A stretch of DNA of 36,364 nt from Clostridia bacterium. Lineage in GTDB: Bacteria > Bacteroidota > Bacteroidia > Bacteroidales > 4484-276. A program made the translations under genes and the position numbers. Each line of letters starts with the position of its first letter. Position 1 is the stretch's first letter. Positions 1 through 7,442 of this stretch are shown here, in pieces. Below the pieces are notes generated by a model. The model was not told the DNA's origin, ran no database searches, and saw only the letters and a program-made list of their open reading frames with translations. The stretch covers positions 1-36,364 of the forward strand of contig SABY01000027.1 in NCBI GenBank assembly GCA_009928785.1, read 5' to 3'.

Positions 1-99
1 CTATGGATTCGATCAGCATAAATGCCTGGGCTATGGATTCGATCAGCATAAATGCCTGGGCTATGGATTCGATCAGCATAAATGCCTGGGCTATGGATT
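1..99. repeat. 30-bp tandem repeat, three identical copies plus a 9-base start of a fourth
   Basis: Positions 1-30, 31-60 and 61-90 are identical 30-mers beginning CTATGGATTCGATCAGC. A fourth copy starts at 91 and diverges after CTATGGATT (91-99). There are no spacers, so this is a direct tandem array and not CRISPR. It runs off the left edge, so its true copy number is unknown. Thirty bases is a multiple of three, and the array stays open in one plus-strand frame, which reads the decapeptide MDSISINAWA repeatedly. Confidence 0.9.
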
Positions 100-119
100 T
101 CTACGATATCAAACACTAA
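3..119 (+). CDS. Possible 3' end of a plus-strand gene entering from the left, with decapeptide repeats
   Basis: In the frame starting at position 3 the 30-bp repeat translates as MDSISINAWA three times, followed by MDFYDIKH and a TAA at 117-119. That stop overlaps the stop of the convergent GNAT-fold gene (TAG, minus strand, 116-118), a tail-to-tail arrangement that would be natural for a real gene end. I do not recognise the peptide and cannot see its beginning. The frame may equally be a chance opening in a non-coding minisatellite. Confidence is low. Confidence 0.22.
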   Translation: MDSISINAWAMDSISINAWAMDSISINAWAMDFYDIKH

Positions 120-1309
120 TTACTATTAACCCGCTTAGCACGTTGGAAGGGCTTTTCGCGATCGAAAAGAAAACGAAACGTAACGTGCGTTTTGGCAATG
201 GAAGCGCCGATTTGCTCTGCCACTTTCATCATCGACGGGTTGAAGTCGCCAATCCAGTTCATTTGTAAGTCGGTGTATTTAAAATCAGGCCGTACTGTTA
301 TTTTTTCGAACGACCGTATCAAACCAGCCTCAAGGCCTTTTCCCTGATGTTCGGGCACAATGCCAAAAATCCGACCAATGACGCGCGTGCAGGAGCGACG
401 CACTTTGAGGTGGTACATCAGCCGCAGCTTGTTGATGAGCGTAAATTTGCCATTGAAGCGCCGGATGATTTGATACAAATCGGGCATCATAATAAAAAAT
501 GCCACCGGCTCGCCCTGATAGTAAGCATAGTGGATCAGGCGTGTATCCATGATGGGGCGCATCTTTTTGAGCAGCAGCAGCGCATGTGCTTTGCTTATCT
601 TTTTCACACCCGGAAACCGCGCCCAGCCTTTGTTAAAGATGATCATAAAGTCTTCGGCAAACTTGTCGTTATTTTTCCAGGTGATGGTGCGGAAGCTGTA
701 ATCGGGGTTGCGGGTGATGCGGTCGGCTTTTTCCCACATCACCGGGTCCACGCCACCCGGACGCAAATCGCGGCGGTAGGTGTATTGGTTGAAATAATTT
801 TGAAAGCCATAATTTTCAAACAACTTTTGGTAATAGGGCGCATTGTAGGGCATGTTGTAAATGGGTTCGTCGAAACCCTCGGTGAGGCAGCCCCAAAAGC
901 TGTCGCGTTCGCCAAAACTAATAGGGCCGTCCATGGCCTCCATGCCTTTGGCGATAAGCCATTGCTGGCAGGCGTCGAACAACTGATTAGCAGCGGACTG
1001 GTCAACAATGCAATCGAAAAAGCCCAGCCCCCCGGTGGGTTGCTCGTTGGTTCGGGCGGTATTTTCGTTGTAAAAAGCTGCCACGCGACCAACGGTTTTG
1101 CCGCTATTATCCCGCAGGAGCCAACGCTTGGCGTCGCCCTGGCGGAAGAGTTTGTTTTTTGCGGGATCAAAAATTGCTTCCACATCTTCATCGAGCGGGC
1201 GGATGTAGTTGGGATCACTTTTATAAAGCCTTGCCGGAAATCGTAGAAACTCACGGCGGCTGGTAGCATCAGCTACTTCGAGCAAAGTGTAAGTAGTTGT
1301 TGAGGTCAT
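116..1309 (-). CDS. GNAT-fold acetyltransferase-like protein (YghO-like), function unknown
   Basis: This is a 397-residue protein. An in-frame TTG two codons upstream could extend it, but the ATG at 1307-1309 is the more likely start. It resembles the conserved Bacteroidota family of about 390 residues annotated as GNAT or YghO-like. Visible landmarks are FPARLYKSDPNYIRPL near the N-terminus, GPISFGERDSFWG in the middle, and a C-terminal GNAT-like half containing RVIGRIFGIVPEHQGKGLEAGLI, which resembles the acetyl-CoA loop (Q/R-x-x-G-x-G/A). The substrate is unknown. It has no signal peptide or membrane segment and is presumably cytoplasmic. A -10-like TAAATTTG lies about 37 bases upstream. 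It sits 59 bases downstream of the kinase-like gene at 1369-2019 on the same strand but probably has its own promoter. Confidence 0.75.
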   Translation of the reverse strand: MTSTTTYTLLEVADATSRREFLRFPARLYKSDPNYIRPLDEDVEAIFDPAKNKLFRQGDAKRWLLRDNSGKTVGRVAAFYNENTARTNEQPTGGLGFFDCIVDQSAANQLFDACQQWLIAKGMEAMDGPISFGERDSFWGCLTEGFDEPIYNMPYNAPYYQKLFENYGFQNYFNQYTYRRDLRPGGVDPVMWEKADRITRNPDYSFRTITWKNNDKFAEDFMIIFNKGWARFPGVKKISKAHALLLLKKMRPIMDTRLIHYAYYQGEPVAFFIMMPDLYQIIRRFNGKFTLINKLRLMYHLKVRRSCTRVIGRIFGIVPEHQGKGLEAGLIRSFEKITVRPDFKYTDLQMNWIGDFNPSMMKVAEQIGASIAKTHVTFRFLFDREKPFQRAKRVNSN

Positions 1310-1345
1310 CAGCAATGTTTAGTTGATGGCGAAAATAGCTATTTT

Positions 1346-1353
1346 CAAATTTA
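1346..1353 (-). promoter_or_regulatory. Possible Bacteroidota -7 element (TAAATTTG) for the GNAT-like gene
   Basis: The minus strand reads TAAATTTG, matching the TAnnTTTG consensus, 37 bases before the ATG at 1309. No clear TTTG is seen at the expected -33 position, so this is a half-supported promoter. Confidence 0.3.
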
Positions 1354-1368
1354 TACCAAGCCACACAT

Positions 1369-2019
1369 CTACTGTTTCTTTTGTTCTACCACGTCATAGT
1401 CGGCAGTTACTATCAGGTCGGCCAATTTTTTAAGTTCACTCACCTGATCATGTTCGCGGCCAAGTATTTCCCATCGCACCTCATCCATCACCTCTTTGCC
1501 ACGCGAATCGGTAGTATGTTTTTCTTTGGTTTGCAAATAGGTGAGATCGATAAACACCCGCACGTCGATATCCTTAGCTTTAATTGCATAAAGCCCGTCG
1601 AGGATCAGCATGTCGATATTTTTAAAGTCGGTGGTAAGCTGATCCACTTGCTCCGTCACCAAATCTACGCAGGGCATCTGTACAACTTCCCCATTTTTAA
1701 AAGCCTGCAACACCGCCTCAATGGCGTCCCATTGGTATTCGTTATAGCCCACTACGTTTTGTATCCCGTTTTTGATGCGCCACTCGCGTCTCAGCAGCGG
1801 ATGGGTGTTGTAAAAATTATCAGTATGAAGTGGTTTTGCAAAAATCTTGTTTTTGCGCAGCCCTTTGGCTATCACGTGGGCAAGCTCCGTTTTGCCGGAG
1901 CCTGATTCGCCCGAGATGGCCACAATCATCTTTTCTTTGGGATGACGGCGTATGTAATCCAAAATTAACTTTCCGGCCTCGCGGTGTTTGTCAGTAATCA
2001 AGAGCACATCTTCAAGCAT
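1369..2019 (-). CDS. Uridine kinase/phosphoribulokinase-like P-loop protein (paralogue 1)
   Basis: This is a 216-residue protein starting at the ATG 2017-2019. A longer in-frame extension upstream is hydrophobic and lacks family similarity. Walker A is GESGSGKT at residues 37-44, followed by a base/acceptor-site region (LHTDNFYNTHP, about 65-74) resembling the D-x-F/Y-Y motif of uridine kinases. The Walker-B-like strand is MLILDGLYAIK with the acidic residue D141. The fold belongs to the uridine kinase/PRK group of small-molecule kinases, but the true substrate cannot be read from the sequence. It is a paralogue of the next gene (2107-2751): PCVDLVTEQVDQLTTDF here aligns with PCVDLITGYVDELTTNF there. 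The pair lies 87 bases apart on the same strand. Confidence 0.8.
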   Translation of the reverse strand: MLEDVLLITDKHREAGKLILDYIRRHPKEKMIVAISGESGSGKTELAHVIAKGLRKNKIFAKPLHTDNFYNTHPLLRREWRIKNGIQNVVGYNEYQWDAIEAVLQAFKNGEVVQMPCVDLVTEQVDQLTTDFKNIDMLILDGLYAIKAKDIDVRVFIDLTYLQTKEKHTTDSRGKEVMDEVRWEILGREHDQVSELKKLADLIVTADYDVVEQKKQ

Positions 2020-2106
2020 ACTTTTTCGGGTATTAATAAGTATAATAAATAAAACAGGCGAAATTATCAATTCCGCCTGAAATAAAAAGTTATGATCTAA
2101 AATAAA

Positions 2107-2751
2107 TTATAGATGATACAGGCTCTGATCGAAGTCGATGTAAAAATCGGCTTTACTTTTGAGCGACTGAACCACCTCACTTTCGCGCTGCAATACCGCC
2201 AGGCGATAGGTATCCAAATCTTCTTTCTGGCTATAGCGCTGTGCTTCGGTGGTTTCGTCGTAGGTAAGTTCTATCATCACCTTCAGGTCGGCGTCTGCTA
2301 TTTTTAGCGAATAAAGCCCATTGATAAGCAGAATATCGACTCCTTCAAAATTCGTTGTCAGCTCATCTACATAGCCTGTGATTAAATCTACGCAAGGCAG
2401 CGATGATTTCCGGTTGCGGCTAAAATCGGTTATGTTTTGATTCACTTTGTCCCAGTCGTACTCGTCATATCCAATGCTGTCGATGCCTTTTTCGAGGCGC
2501 CACTTACGACGCTGCAGCGGCGGAATTTTATAATAGTCGTCCAGATCGAGAATCTTGGCGCGGATATGCCGTTTCTTGAGCAAGCGACCGAGCACGATGG
2601 AGATGGTACTCTTGCCCGAACCTACCTCACCCGACACGGTGATCATCATTTTTTCGGGCGGGTTTTCGCCACGCAGCTCAAGGATTTTATCCAGAATCAG
2701 GCGGGCGGCATTTTCGTGGCGTGGAGTTATAGTTATTAAGTCGTGAAGCAT
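2107..2751 (-). CDS. Uridine kinase-like P-loop protein (paralogue 2, altered Walker B)
   Basis: This is a 214-residue protein starting at the ATG 2749-2751 (MLHDLITITPRHENAARL), chosen because it aligns with the start of paralogue 1. The open frame upstream contributes 95 unrelated residues. Walker A is GEVGSGKS at residues 41-48 and the acceptor region reads LDLDDYYKIPPLQRRKW. The strand that reads ILDGLY in paralogue 1 reads LINGLY here, so the acidic residue is Asn144. This may alter or abolish catalysis. The protein is cytoplasmic with unknown substrate, and probably arose by tandem duplication. The untranslated region upstream carries a 7-bp-stem hairpin (2797-2820). Confidence 0.75.
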   Translation of the reverse strand: MLHDLITITPRHENAARLILDKILELRGENPPEKMMITVSGEVGSGKSTISIVLGRLLKKRHIRAKILDLDDYYKIPPLQRRKWRLEKGIDSIGYDEYDWDKVNQNITDFSRNRKSSLPCVDLITGYVDELTTNFEGVDILLINGLYSLKIADADLKVMIELTYDETTEAQRYSQKEDLDTYRLAVLQRESEVVQSLKSKADFYIDFDQSLYHL

Positions 2752-3082
2752 AGTTAGTTTCGTTTTAATAAAAAAATAATCTTCATCAAAACCTGGCGCA
2801 GGCGTCAAATATTGCCTGCGGTGCATTAAGCGAATGTTATTGTTAGGAAAAAGTAACAAATCATTTTTGTCTATGCAAAAAAAATGCTGGCTTTTCATAT
2901 TAGCGATTCGTTCGATAGCTAATTTTTGCAGCAAGCCATACCCATACCAAGCACTAACCATGAAAACAAGCATTGTAATAAACGGAAACCTTGCATTTAA
3001 TATCACGGTGCGCTGCACCTTAATCCCACACACCATCCATTAACTACAAAGATCATCGGTGCGCTGCACCTTTTTCGTTTTA
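2752..3082. other. 331-base gene-free stretch with three hairpins
   Basis: I see no credible gene here. It contains a hairpin CGCAGGC/GCCTGCG (2797-2803 with 2814-2820) in the leader of the kinase-like gene, and two identical 16-base copies of CGGTGCGCTGCACCTT at 3006-3021 and 3057-3072, listed separately. Open frames across it translate the wrong end of the kinase leader and are not convincing. Confidence 0.6.
3006..3072. repeat. Two direct copies of a GGTGC-GCT-GCACC hairpin
   Basis: The 16-mer CGGTGCGCTGCACCTT occurs at 3006-3021 and again at 3057-3072. Each contains a perfect 5-bp stem GGTGC/GCACC around a three-base loop. The second copy is followed by a T run on the plus strand, but no plus-strand gene ends there, so a conventional terminator role is doubtful. 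Short hairpins of this design between genes are typical of REP-like elements. Confidence 0.6.
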
Positions 3083-6000
3083 TTATTTTTTTGAGTTTTT
3101 CAGCAGGCCATAATTAACTGTAACGAACGCCTCTTTTTTTAGCTCCATTTCCTGTCCAGCAACCCTCATCCGCAGGTTTTCCTCTGAGCCGGTTTTGTTT
3201 ATAAAGATACGATTAGGTGTAATTTCAAACCAAAGCCGGTGATTTCGATAGCGGATGTTGAAACTAATGCTGCGCCAGTGCGCCGGCAACTGCGGATTTA
3301 CTTCAGGCATCTCGCCGCGCACATCCACGCCGGCATACGATTGCAATGCGATGAGCACCGTGCCGGCCATCACGCCGGCATGAATGCCTTCGGCGGTGGT
3401 GCCACCCTGAATATCGGTATAATCGCTGGCCAGCGCGTCGCTGTACAATTCCCAACTTAGCGCTTTATCGCCAATCATATTGGCAAGTTGCGCATGCACC
3501 ACGCGCGAGAGCGTGCTTCCATGCGAAGTGCGCTTAAGGTAATAGTGCAGGTTTTTATTAAGATAATCTTCGGAAAGATCGTATCCCAAATGTTCCAGGA
3601 CACGATCGACTTCATTTACCGGCAGGGCATAAAATGTCATCAGCGTATCGGCTTGTTTGGCTACTTTGTAATGATCGGCTGAATCGCCTTCCGCTTTTAG
3701 CAGCCGGTCGAGGCGGTAGATGTTGCCGTATTTATTCCTGTAATGATCCCAATCAAGCTCGTCCAGATCAAAATAGCCATCATATTGTGAAATGATGCCA
3801 TCTTTAATTACCAAATTAAGCCGTTGGGTTATAAGTTGCCACTGTTGAATTTCCTGCGTGGTAATGTTTATTTTGTTTTTAATTTTGGCGAAAGCCTCAT
3901 CACCAATCATATCCATCAAGTCCGCAGCACGCTCCAGCGTCCAGACAACCATCATATTGGTGTAGGCATTGTCTTTCAGTCCGCCTTCGGTGGCATTGGG
4001 ATACGATTCGTGAAACTCGTCGGGTCCCATCACATTTTTTATCGACAACCTTCCATTGTCTTTATCTTCGTAAGTCATTGAAGCCCAGAAGCGGCAAATC
4101 TCCAAAAACATTTCCGCACCATAATCCTGAATAAAAATTTTATCACCGGTAATTTGCCAGTATTGCCAGATGTTATAGGCGATGGCCAAAGACACATGTC
4201 GCTGCAGTGAACTATAATCGTCGCCCCACTCACCCGACTCAGGGTTGAGATGAATTACCTGTGTTTCTTCGCGTCCATCGCTACCGCTCTGCCACGGAAA
4301 CATGGCGCCCTGGTGGCCGTGCTGCCTGGCATACGCGCGGGCAGCGTCGAGCCGGCGATAGCGATACATAAGCATGGCGCGTGCAGCCCCTTTAAAATGC
4401 AAAGCATAAAGCGGAAGAATAAACAGCTCGTCCCAAAAGATATGGCCACGATAAGCTTCGCCATGCAACCCGCGCGCGGTGATGCCTGCATCCATATCTT
4501 TGTTATGCGCCGAAAACGAAACCATGAGATGATACAAATGCAGCCGCAGCAACTTTTGCGCAAAGCGATCGCCTTCAATTTGCATATCCAGTTCGTCCCA
4601 AATTTTATCCCAGGCGCTGCAACTTTCCTTCAGCAAGTCTTGGTAGGAACCCGTAAGCATCACGCCTACTTTGGCATGATGCAGCGGCTTATCGGTATCG
4701 TCGGGTTTGGAAGTGTAAATGGCCACATTTTTTTCGACTGTCAATACATGATATTTTTCCAGCTTTACGCTGAATGATGACGCTACGGCTGCCGGCAAAA
4801 TTTCGAGCGACATTTCGGGATCAAAATCTTTATTTTCAACCGAGACTTTCAGGCGCGCTGCCAGCGCAATGTCGATGGCTGATTGTGTGGTAGAAACCTG
4901 CAGCCAGCTCAACATTCCTTCGGCTCCGGCCTCACCAGGTTGTAAATGATGCTGGTTCAGATCGCGGTACCGCTTCACGCCGTCGTTGATAAGATCGCCA
5001 TCGAGCAGAGAGCGGATAGTAATGGTGCCGCTGTAATTGATAGGTGATACGCTGTATTTTAGCGCCGCAAGATGCGGATTGGCCATCGAAGCCGTCCGCC
5101 GCGACTGAACGAGTGTTTCGCGCCCTTTGTCGTCGCGCACAGTGAGCACTCGCCACAGCTCGCCGGTTCGGAAGTCGAGGCGCCGATAAACATCCGTAAT
5201 TTCTATTTTATTAATATCAATCCATGGGTCGTTATCAATTTTGAAAGTGATTGGCAACCAGTTGGGTGCATTCACAAAATCTTCGTTTTCGATATTGCGG
5301 CCGGCTACCGTTGAAGTGAGCCGGTTGTAAAGCCCGGCGATGTAAGTTCCGGGATAGTTTGTTTCTCCGGCTGCGGCTTCTTCGGGAGCGCCTCGTGTAC
5401 CAAAATATCCGTTTCCTATCGTCAGCAAGGCTTCACGTGAGCGTTCGCGTTCGGGGTCGTAATCGGTGTAGGCAATTCGCCAGCCATCTTCTTTAAGGCT
5501 ATCGTTAAACCAGGCTTTGATGCCTTCGTAGCCAATATCGCCAATATCGTTCACCACGATGTCGGCACCATTTTTTTGAAGCTCTTTGCGGTTGCCTTCG
5601 CGGGCAATGCCGAGCACCAGTCCAAAATTGCCTTTGCGTCCGGCCTGCACGCCCGAAACGGCGTCTTCCACAATCACCGCCTGGTCGTAAGGCACCCCAA
5701 GATTGTCGGCGGCTACGGTAAAAATATCAGATTCTGGCTTGCCTCTTAGTCCCAACTCTGCCGACACCTCGCCATCAACCCGCGTCTGAAAACGATCCAA
5801 CAAACCGGCAGCCTCAAGTACAGCTTTACAGTTTTTGCTTGAGGAGGCCACGCCTATTTTTATACCATCATCCAACAGTTGATCGATGAGCGCCACAGTG
5901 GTAGGATAAACCTGCACTCCGTCGCGTGCGAGCACTTCATTAAAAACTTGATTTTTGCGATTGCCCAGGCCGCACACTGTTTCCATTTCCGGCGAATCGT

Positions 6001-6256
6001 CAGGCGAACCAAATGGAATTCCGATGCCGCGATGTTCCAAAAACGACTGCACGCCTTTGTAGCGCGGCTTTCCGTCAACATAAGGAAGATAATCGCGCTC
6101 ATGATCGAAAGGGCGGAAAGGCGTATTGGTTTTAGCCGACCACTGCTGCAAGAATTCGTCGAACATCTTTTTCCAGGCAGCGCTATGCACCAGTGCAGTT
6201 TGGGTGATTACACCATCAAGATCGAAGATTACGGCGGAGAAGGTTGGATGTGGCAT
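3083..6256 (-). CDS. Fused beta-phosphoglucomutase and GH65 disaccharide phosphorylase
   Basis: This is a 1057-residue bifunctional protein. Residues 1-240 are a HAD-type beta-phosphoglucomutase: motif I FDLDGVIT (D12 nucleophile, D14 acid/base), VASSS (136-140) with the motif II serine, GKPESD (172-177) and VIVEDAVSG (194-202). Residues from about 255 to 1040 are glycoside hydrolase family 65: GHIFWDELF (604-612), the catalytic-acid motif GPDEFHE (744-750, Glu747) and the phosphate-binding SHGSTLS (911-917). GH65 enzymes phosphorolyse trehalose, maltose, kojibiose or nigerose to beta-glucose 1-phosphate, which beta-PGM converts to glucose 6-phosphate, so the fusion joins two consecutive steps. 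Which disaccharide is used cannot be told. There is no signal peptide, so it is cytoplasmic. It is a lone gene with no sugar transporter or regulator beside it. Confidence 0.93.
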   Translation of the reverse strand: MPHPTFSAVIFDLDGVITQTALVHSAAWKKMFDEFLQQWSAKTNTPFRPFDHERDYLPYVDGKPRYKGVQSFLEHRGIGIPFGSPDDSPEMETVCGLGNRKNQVFNEVLARDGVQVYPTTVALIDQLLDDGIKIGVASSSKNCKAVLEAAGLLDRFQTRVDGEVSAELGLRGKPESDIFTVAADNLGVPYDQAVIVEDAVSGVQAGRKGNFGLVLGIAREGNRKELQKNGADIVVNDIGDIGYEGIKAWFNDSLKEDGWRIAYTDYDPERERSREALLTIGNGYFGTRGAPEEAAAGETNYPGTYIAGLYNRLTSTVAGRNIENEDFVNAPNWLPITFKIDNDPWIDINKIEITDVYRRLDFRTGELWRVLTVRDDKGRETLVQSRRTASMANPHLAALKYSVSPINYSGTITIRSLLDGDLINDGVKRYRDLNQHHLQPGEAGAEGMLSWLQVSTTQSAIDIALAARLKVSVENKDFDPEMSLEILPAAVASSFSVKLEKYHVLTVEKNVAIYTSKPDDTDKPLHHAKVGVMLTGSYQDLLKESCSAWDKIWDELDMQIEGDRFAQKLLRLHLYHLMVSFSAHNKDMDAGITARGLHGEAYRGHIFWDELFILPLYALHFKGAARAMLMYRYRRLDAARAYARQHGHQGAMFPWQSGSDGREETQVIHLNPESGEWGDDYSSLQRHVSLAIAYNIWQYWQITGDKIFIQDYGAEMFLEICRFWASMTYEDKDNGRLSIKNVMGPDEFHESYPNATEGGLKDNAYTNMMVVWTLERAADLMDMIGDEAFAKIKNKINITTQEIQQWQLITQRLNLVIKDGIISQYDGYFDLDELDWDHYRNKYGNIYRLDRLLKAEGDSADHYKVAKQADTLMTFYALPVNEVDRVLEHLGYDLSEDYLNKNLHYYLKRTSHGSTLSRVVHAQLANMIGDKALSWELYSDALASDYTDIQGGTTAEGIHAGVMAGTVLIALQSYAGVDVRGEMPEVNPQLPAHWRSISFNIRYRNHRLWFEITPNRIFINKTGSEENLRMRVAGQEMELKKEAFVTVNYGLLKNSKK

Positions 6257-6301
6257 GTTGTTGAATTTTTTTTAAATCAATAGCTTACTTAAGAATGCCT
6301 G

Positions 6302-6309
6302 CAAAAATA
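6302..6309 (-). promoter_or_regulatory. Possible -7 element (TATTTTTG) for the GH65 fusion gene
   Basis: The minus strand reads TATTTTTG, matching TAnnTTTG, 45 bases before the ATG at 6256. I do not find a good TTTG about 20 bases upstream, so support is partial. Confidence 0.35.
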
Positions 6310-6447
6310 CATTTTCTGCTACAGACTTGAGGGCGCGCCCTGCTGAATACTCATCAATTCCTTAACACTTCTCGGCAACACATATCATACTATTAAAAAA
6401 AAACAGGGAACGTTGTAGCATGTCACTTGCGTAAAATAATTTTGCAA

Positions 6448-6484
6448 CAAAAAAAGGCCGCCCCACAAATGTGAGGCGGCCTTT
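6448..6484 (-). terminator. Rho-independent terminator after tsf
   Basis: Read on the minus strand, a 10-bp stem AAAGGCCGCC/GGCGGCCTTT (6475-6484 with 6453-6462) encloses a further 3-bp GTG/CAC pairing and is followed directly by a run of T. It begins 21 bases after the tsf stop codon. This is a textbook terminator closing the rplM-rpsI-rpsB-tsf operon. Confidence 0.9.
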
Positions 6485-6505
6485 CATATTTTAATAATAA
6501 AAATC

Positions 6506-7336
6506 CTAACCAAGCGCAAAACGATAGAATTTGGTTACCACCAAATCTTTATCGGTTTTGTGTAGATATTCGCCAACAGATATTTTGCTGTCTTTGACAA
6601 AATCCTGGTTGAGCAGTGTATTTTCTTTAAAGAATTTCACCAGACGACCCTGCGAAATTTTCTCAAGCATGGCTTCGGGCTTACCTTCCTGACGAGCCAA
6701 TTCTTTACCAATTTCGAGTTCTTTCTCAATCACTTCATCCGATACAAAATCTTTATCAACTGCTACCGGATTCATGGCAGCAACCTGCATGGCCACATCA
6801 TGACCGGCTTCAGCAGCGCCTTTAACATTTTTGTTAAGACCCACCAAAGTACCTATTTTGTTGCCAATGTGGTTGTAAGCAGCTACGGTGGCGGCGTTGA
6901 TGGCGGCGTAGGTGTCGAATTCCATTTTCTCACCCGTTTTGCCAATCATGTCGTTAAGTTTCTGTTCTACGGTGGCGTCGCCAATTGTAAGTGCCAGCAC
7001 CTGGTCAAGGGTTTCGGTTTTGTGCTGCAAAGCTACTTTGGCGATGCTGTTGACAAAATTTACAAATTCTTCGCTTTTGCCTACAAAGTCGGTTTCGCAG
7101 TTAACCATCACCATTACGCCAAAGTCGTGGGCATCGTTGGTAAGTGCTACCACGTAACCTTCAGTAGCATCTTTGTCGGCGCGTTTGGCGGCAACTTTGG
7201 CTCCTTTTTTACGGAGGTATTCGATAGCTTTTTCAAAATCACCGTCGGTTTCCTGGAGTGCTTTTTTGCAATCCATCATACCGGCACCAGTTTGTTTGCG
7301 GAGTTTTGCAACGTCAGCGGCTGTTATGTTTGCCAT
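6506..7336 (-). CDS. tsf: Translation elongation factor Ts
   Basis: This is a 276-residue protein starting MANITAADV. An in-frame TTG two codons upstream is less likely than the ATG at 7334-7336. EF-Ts is the nucleotide-exchange factor that releases GDP from EF-Tu in the cytoplasm. The family signature is visible near the N-terminus (TGAGMMDCKKALQETDGDFEKAI), together with the core motif VMVNCETDFVGKSEEF that contacts EF-Tu. Length is normal for the phylum. It is the last gene of a ribosomal-protein operon, 106 bases after rpsB, and is followed by a strong terminator. Confidence 0.97.
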   Translation of the reverse strand: MANITAADVAKLRKQTGAGMMDCKKALQETDGDFEKAIEYLRKKGAKVAAKRADKDATEGYVVALTNDAHDFGVMVMVNCETDFVGKSEEFVNFVNSIAKVALQHKTETLDQVLALTIGDATVEQKLNDMIGKTGEKMEFDTYAAINAATVAAYNHIGNKIGTLVGLNKNVKGAAEAGHDVAMQVAAMNPVAVDKDFVSDEVIEKELEIGKELARQEGKPEAMLEKISQGRLVKFFKENTLLNQDFVKDSKISVGEYLHKTDKDLVVTKFYRFALG

Positions 7337-7442
7337 TTTCAAAATGTTTTTATGAGTTATTTCTATTCGTTTTAAAATTTAAAAAAAAGAGATTCAGAAA
7401 ACTTCCTCCTCTCTTTTGTATGCTTAATGGGCTATAGCCAAA

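Noticed and set aside
1..99. Possible CRISPR repeats
   Set aside because: The 30-bp copies are contiguous with no spacers and no cas genes are in the window.
347..1246. 299-codon plus-strand frame
   Set aside because: It lies wholly opposite the GNAT-fold gene and shows no recognisable family; it is the antisense shadow of that gene.
2752..3036. 95-residue N-terminal extension of kinase paralogue 2 with hydrophobic stretches
   Set aside because: The extension has no counterpart in paralogue 1, which aligns from the ATG at 2749-2751, and it runs through the REP-like hairpin.
3058..3083. Terminator for the GH65 fusion gene
   Set aside because: The hairpin has its T run on the plus strand, the wrong side for a minus-strand gene.
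7386..7418. Terminator or attenuator between rpsB and tsf
   Set aside because: A short AAAAGAG/CTCTTTT pairing plus a T run is present, but the stem is weak and AT-rich with a large loop, and rpsB-tsf are normally co-transcribed.
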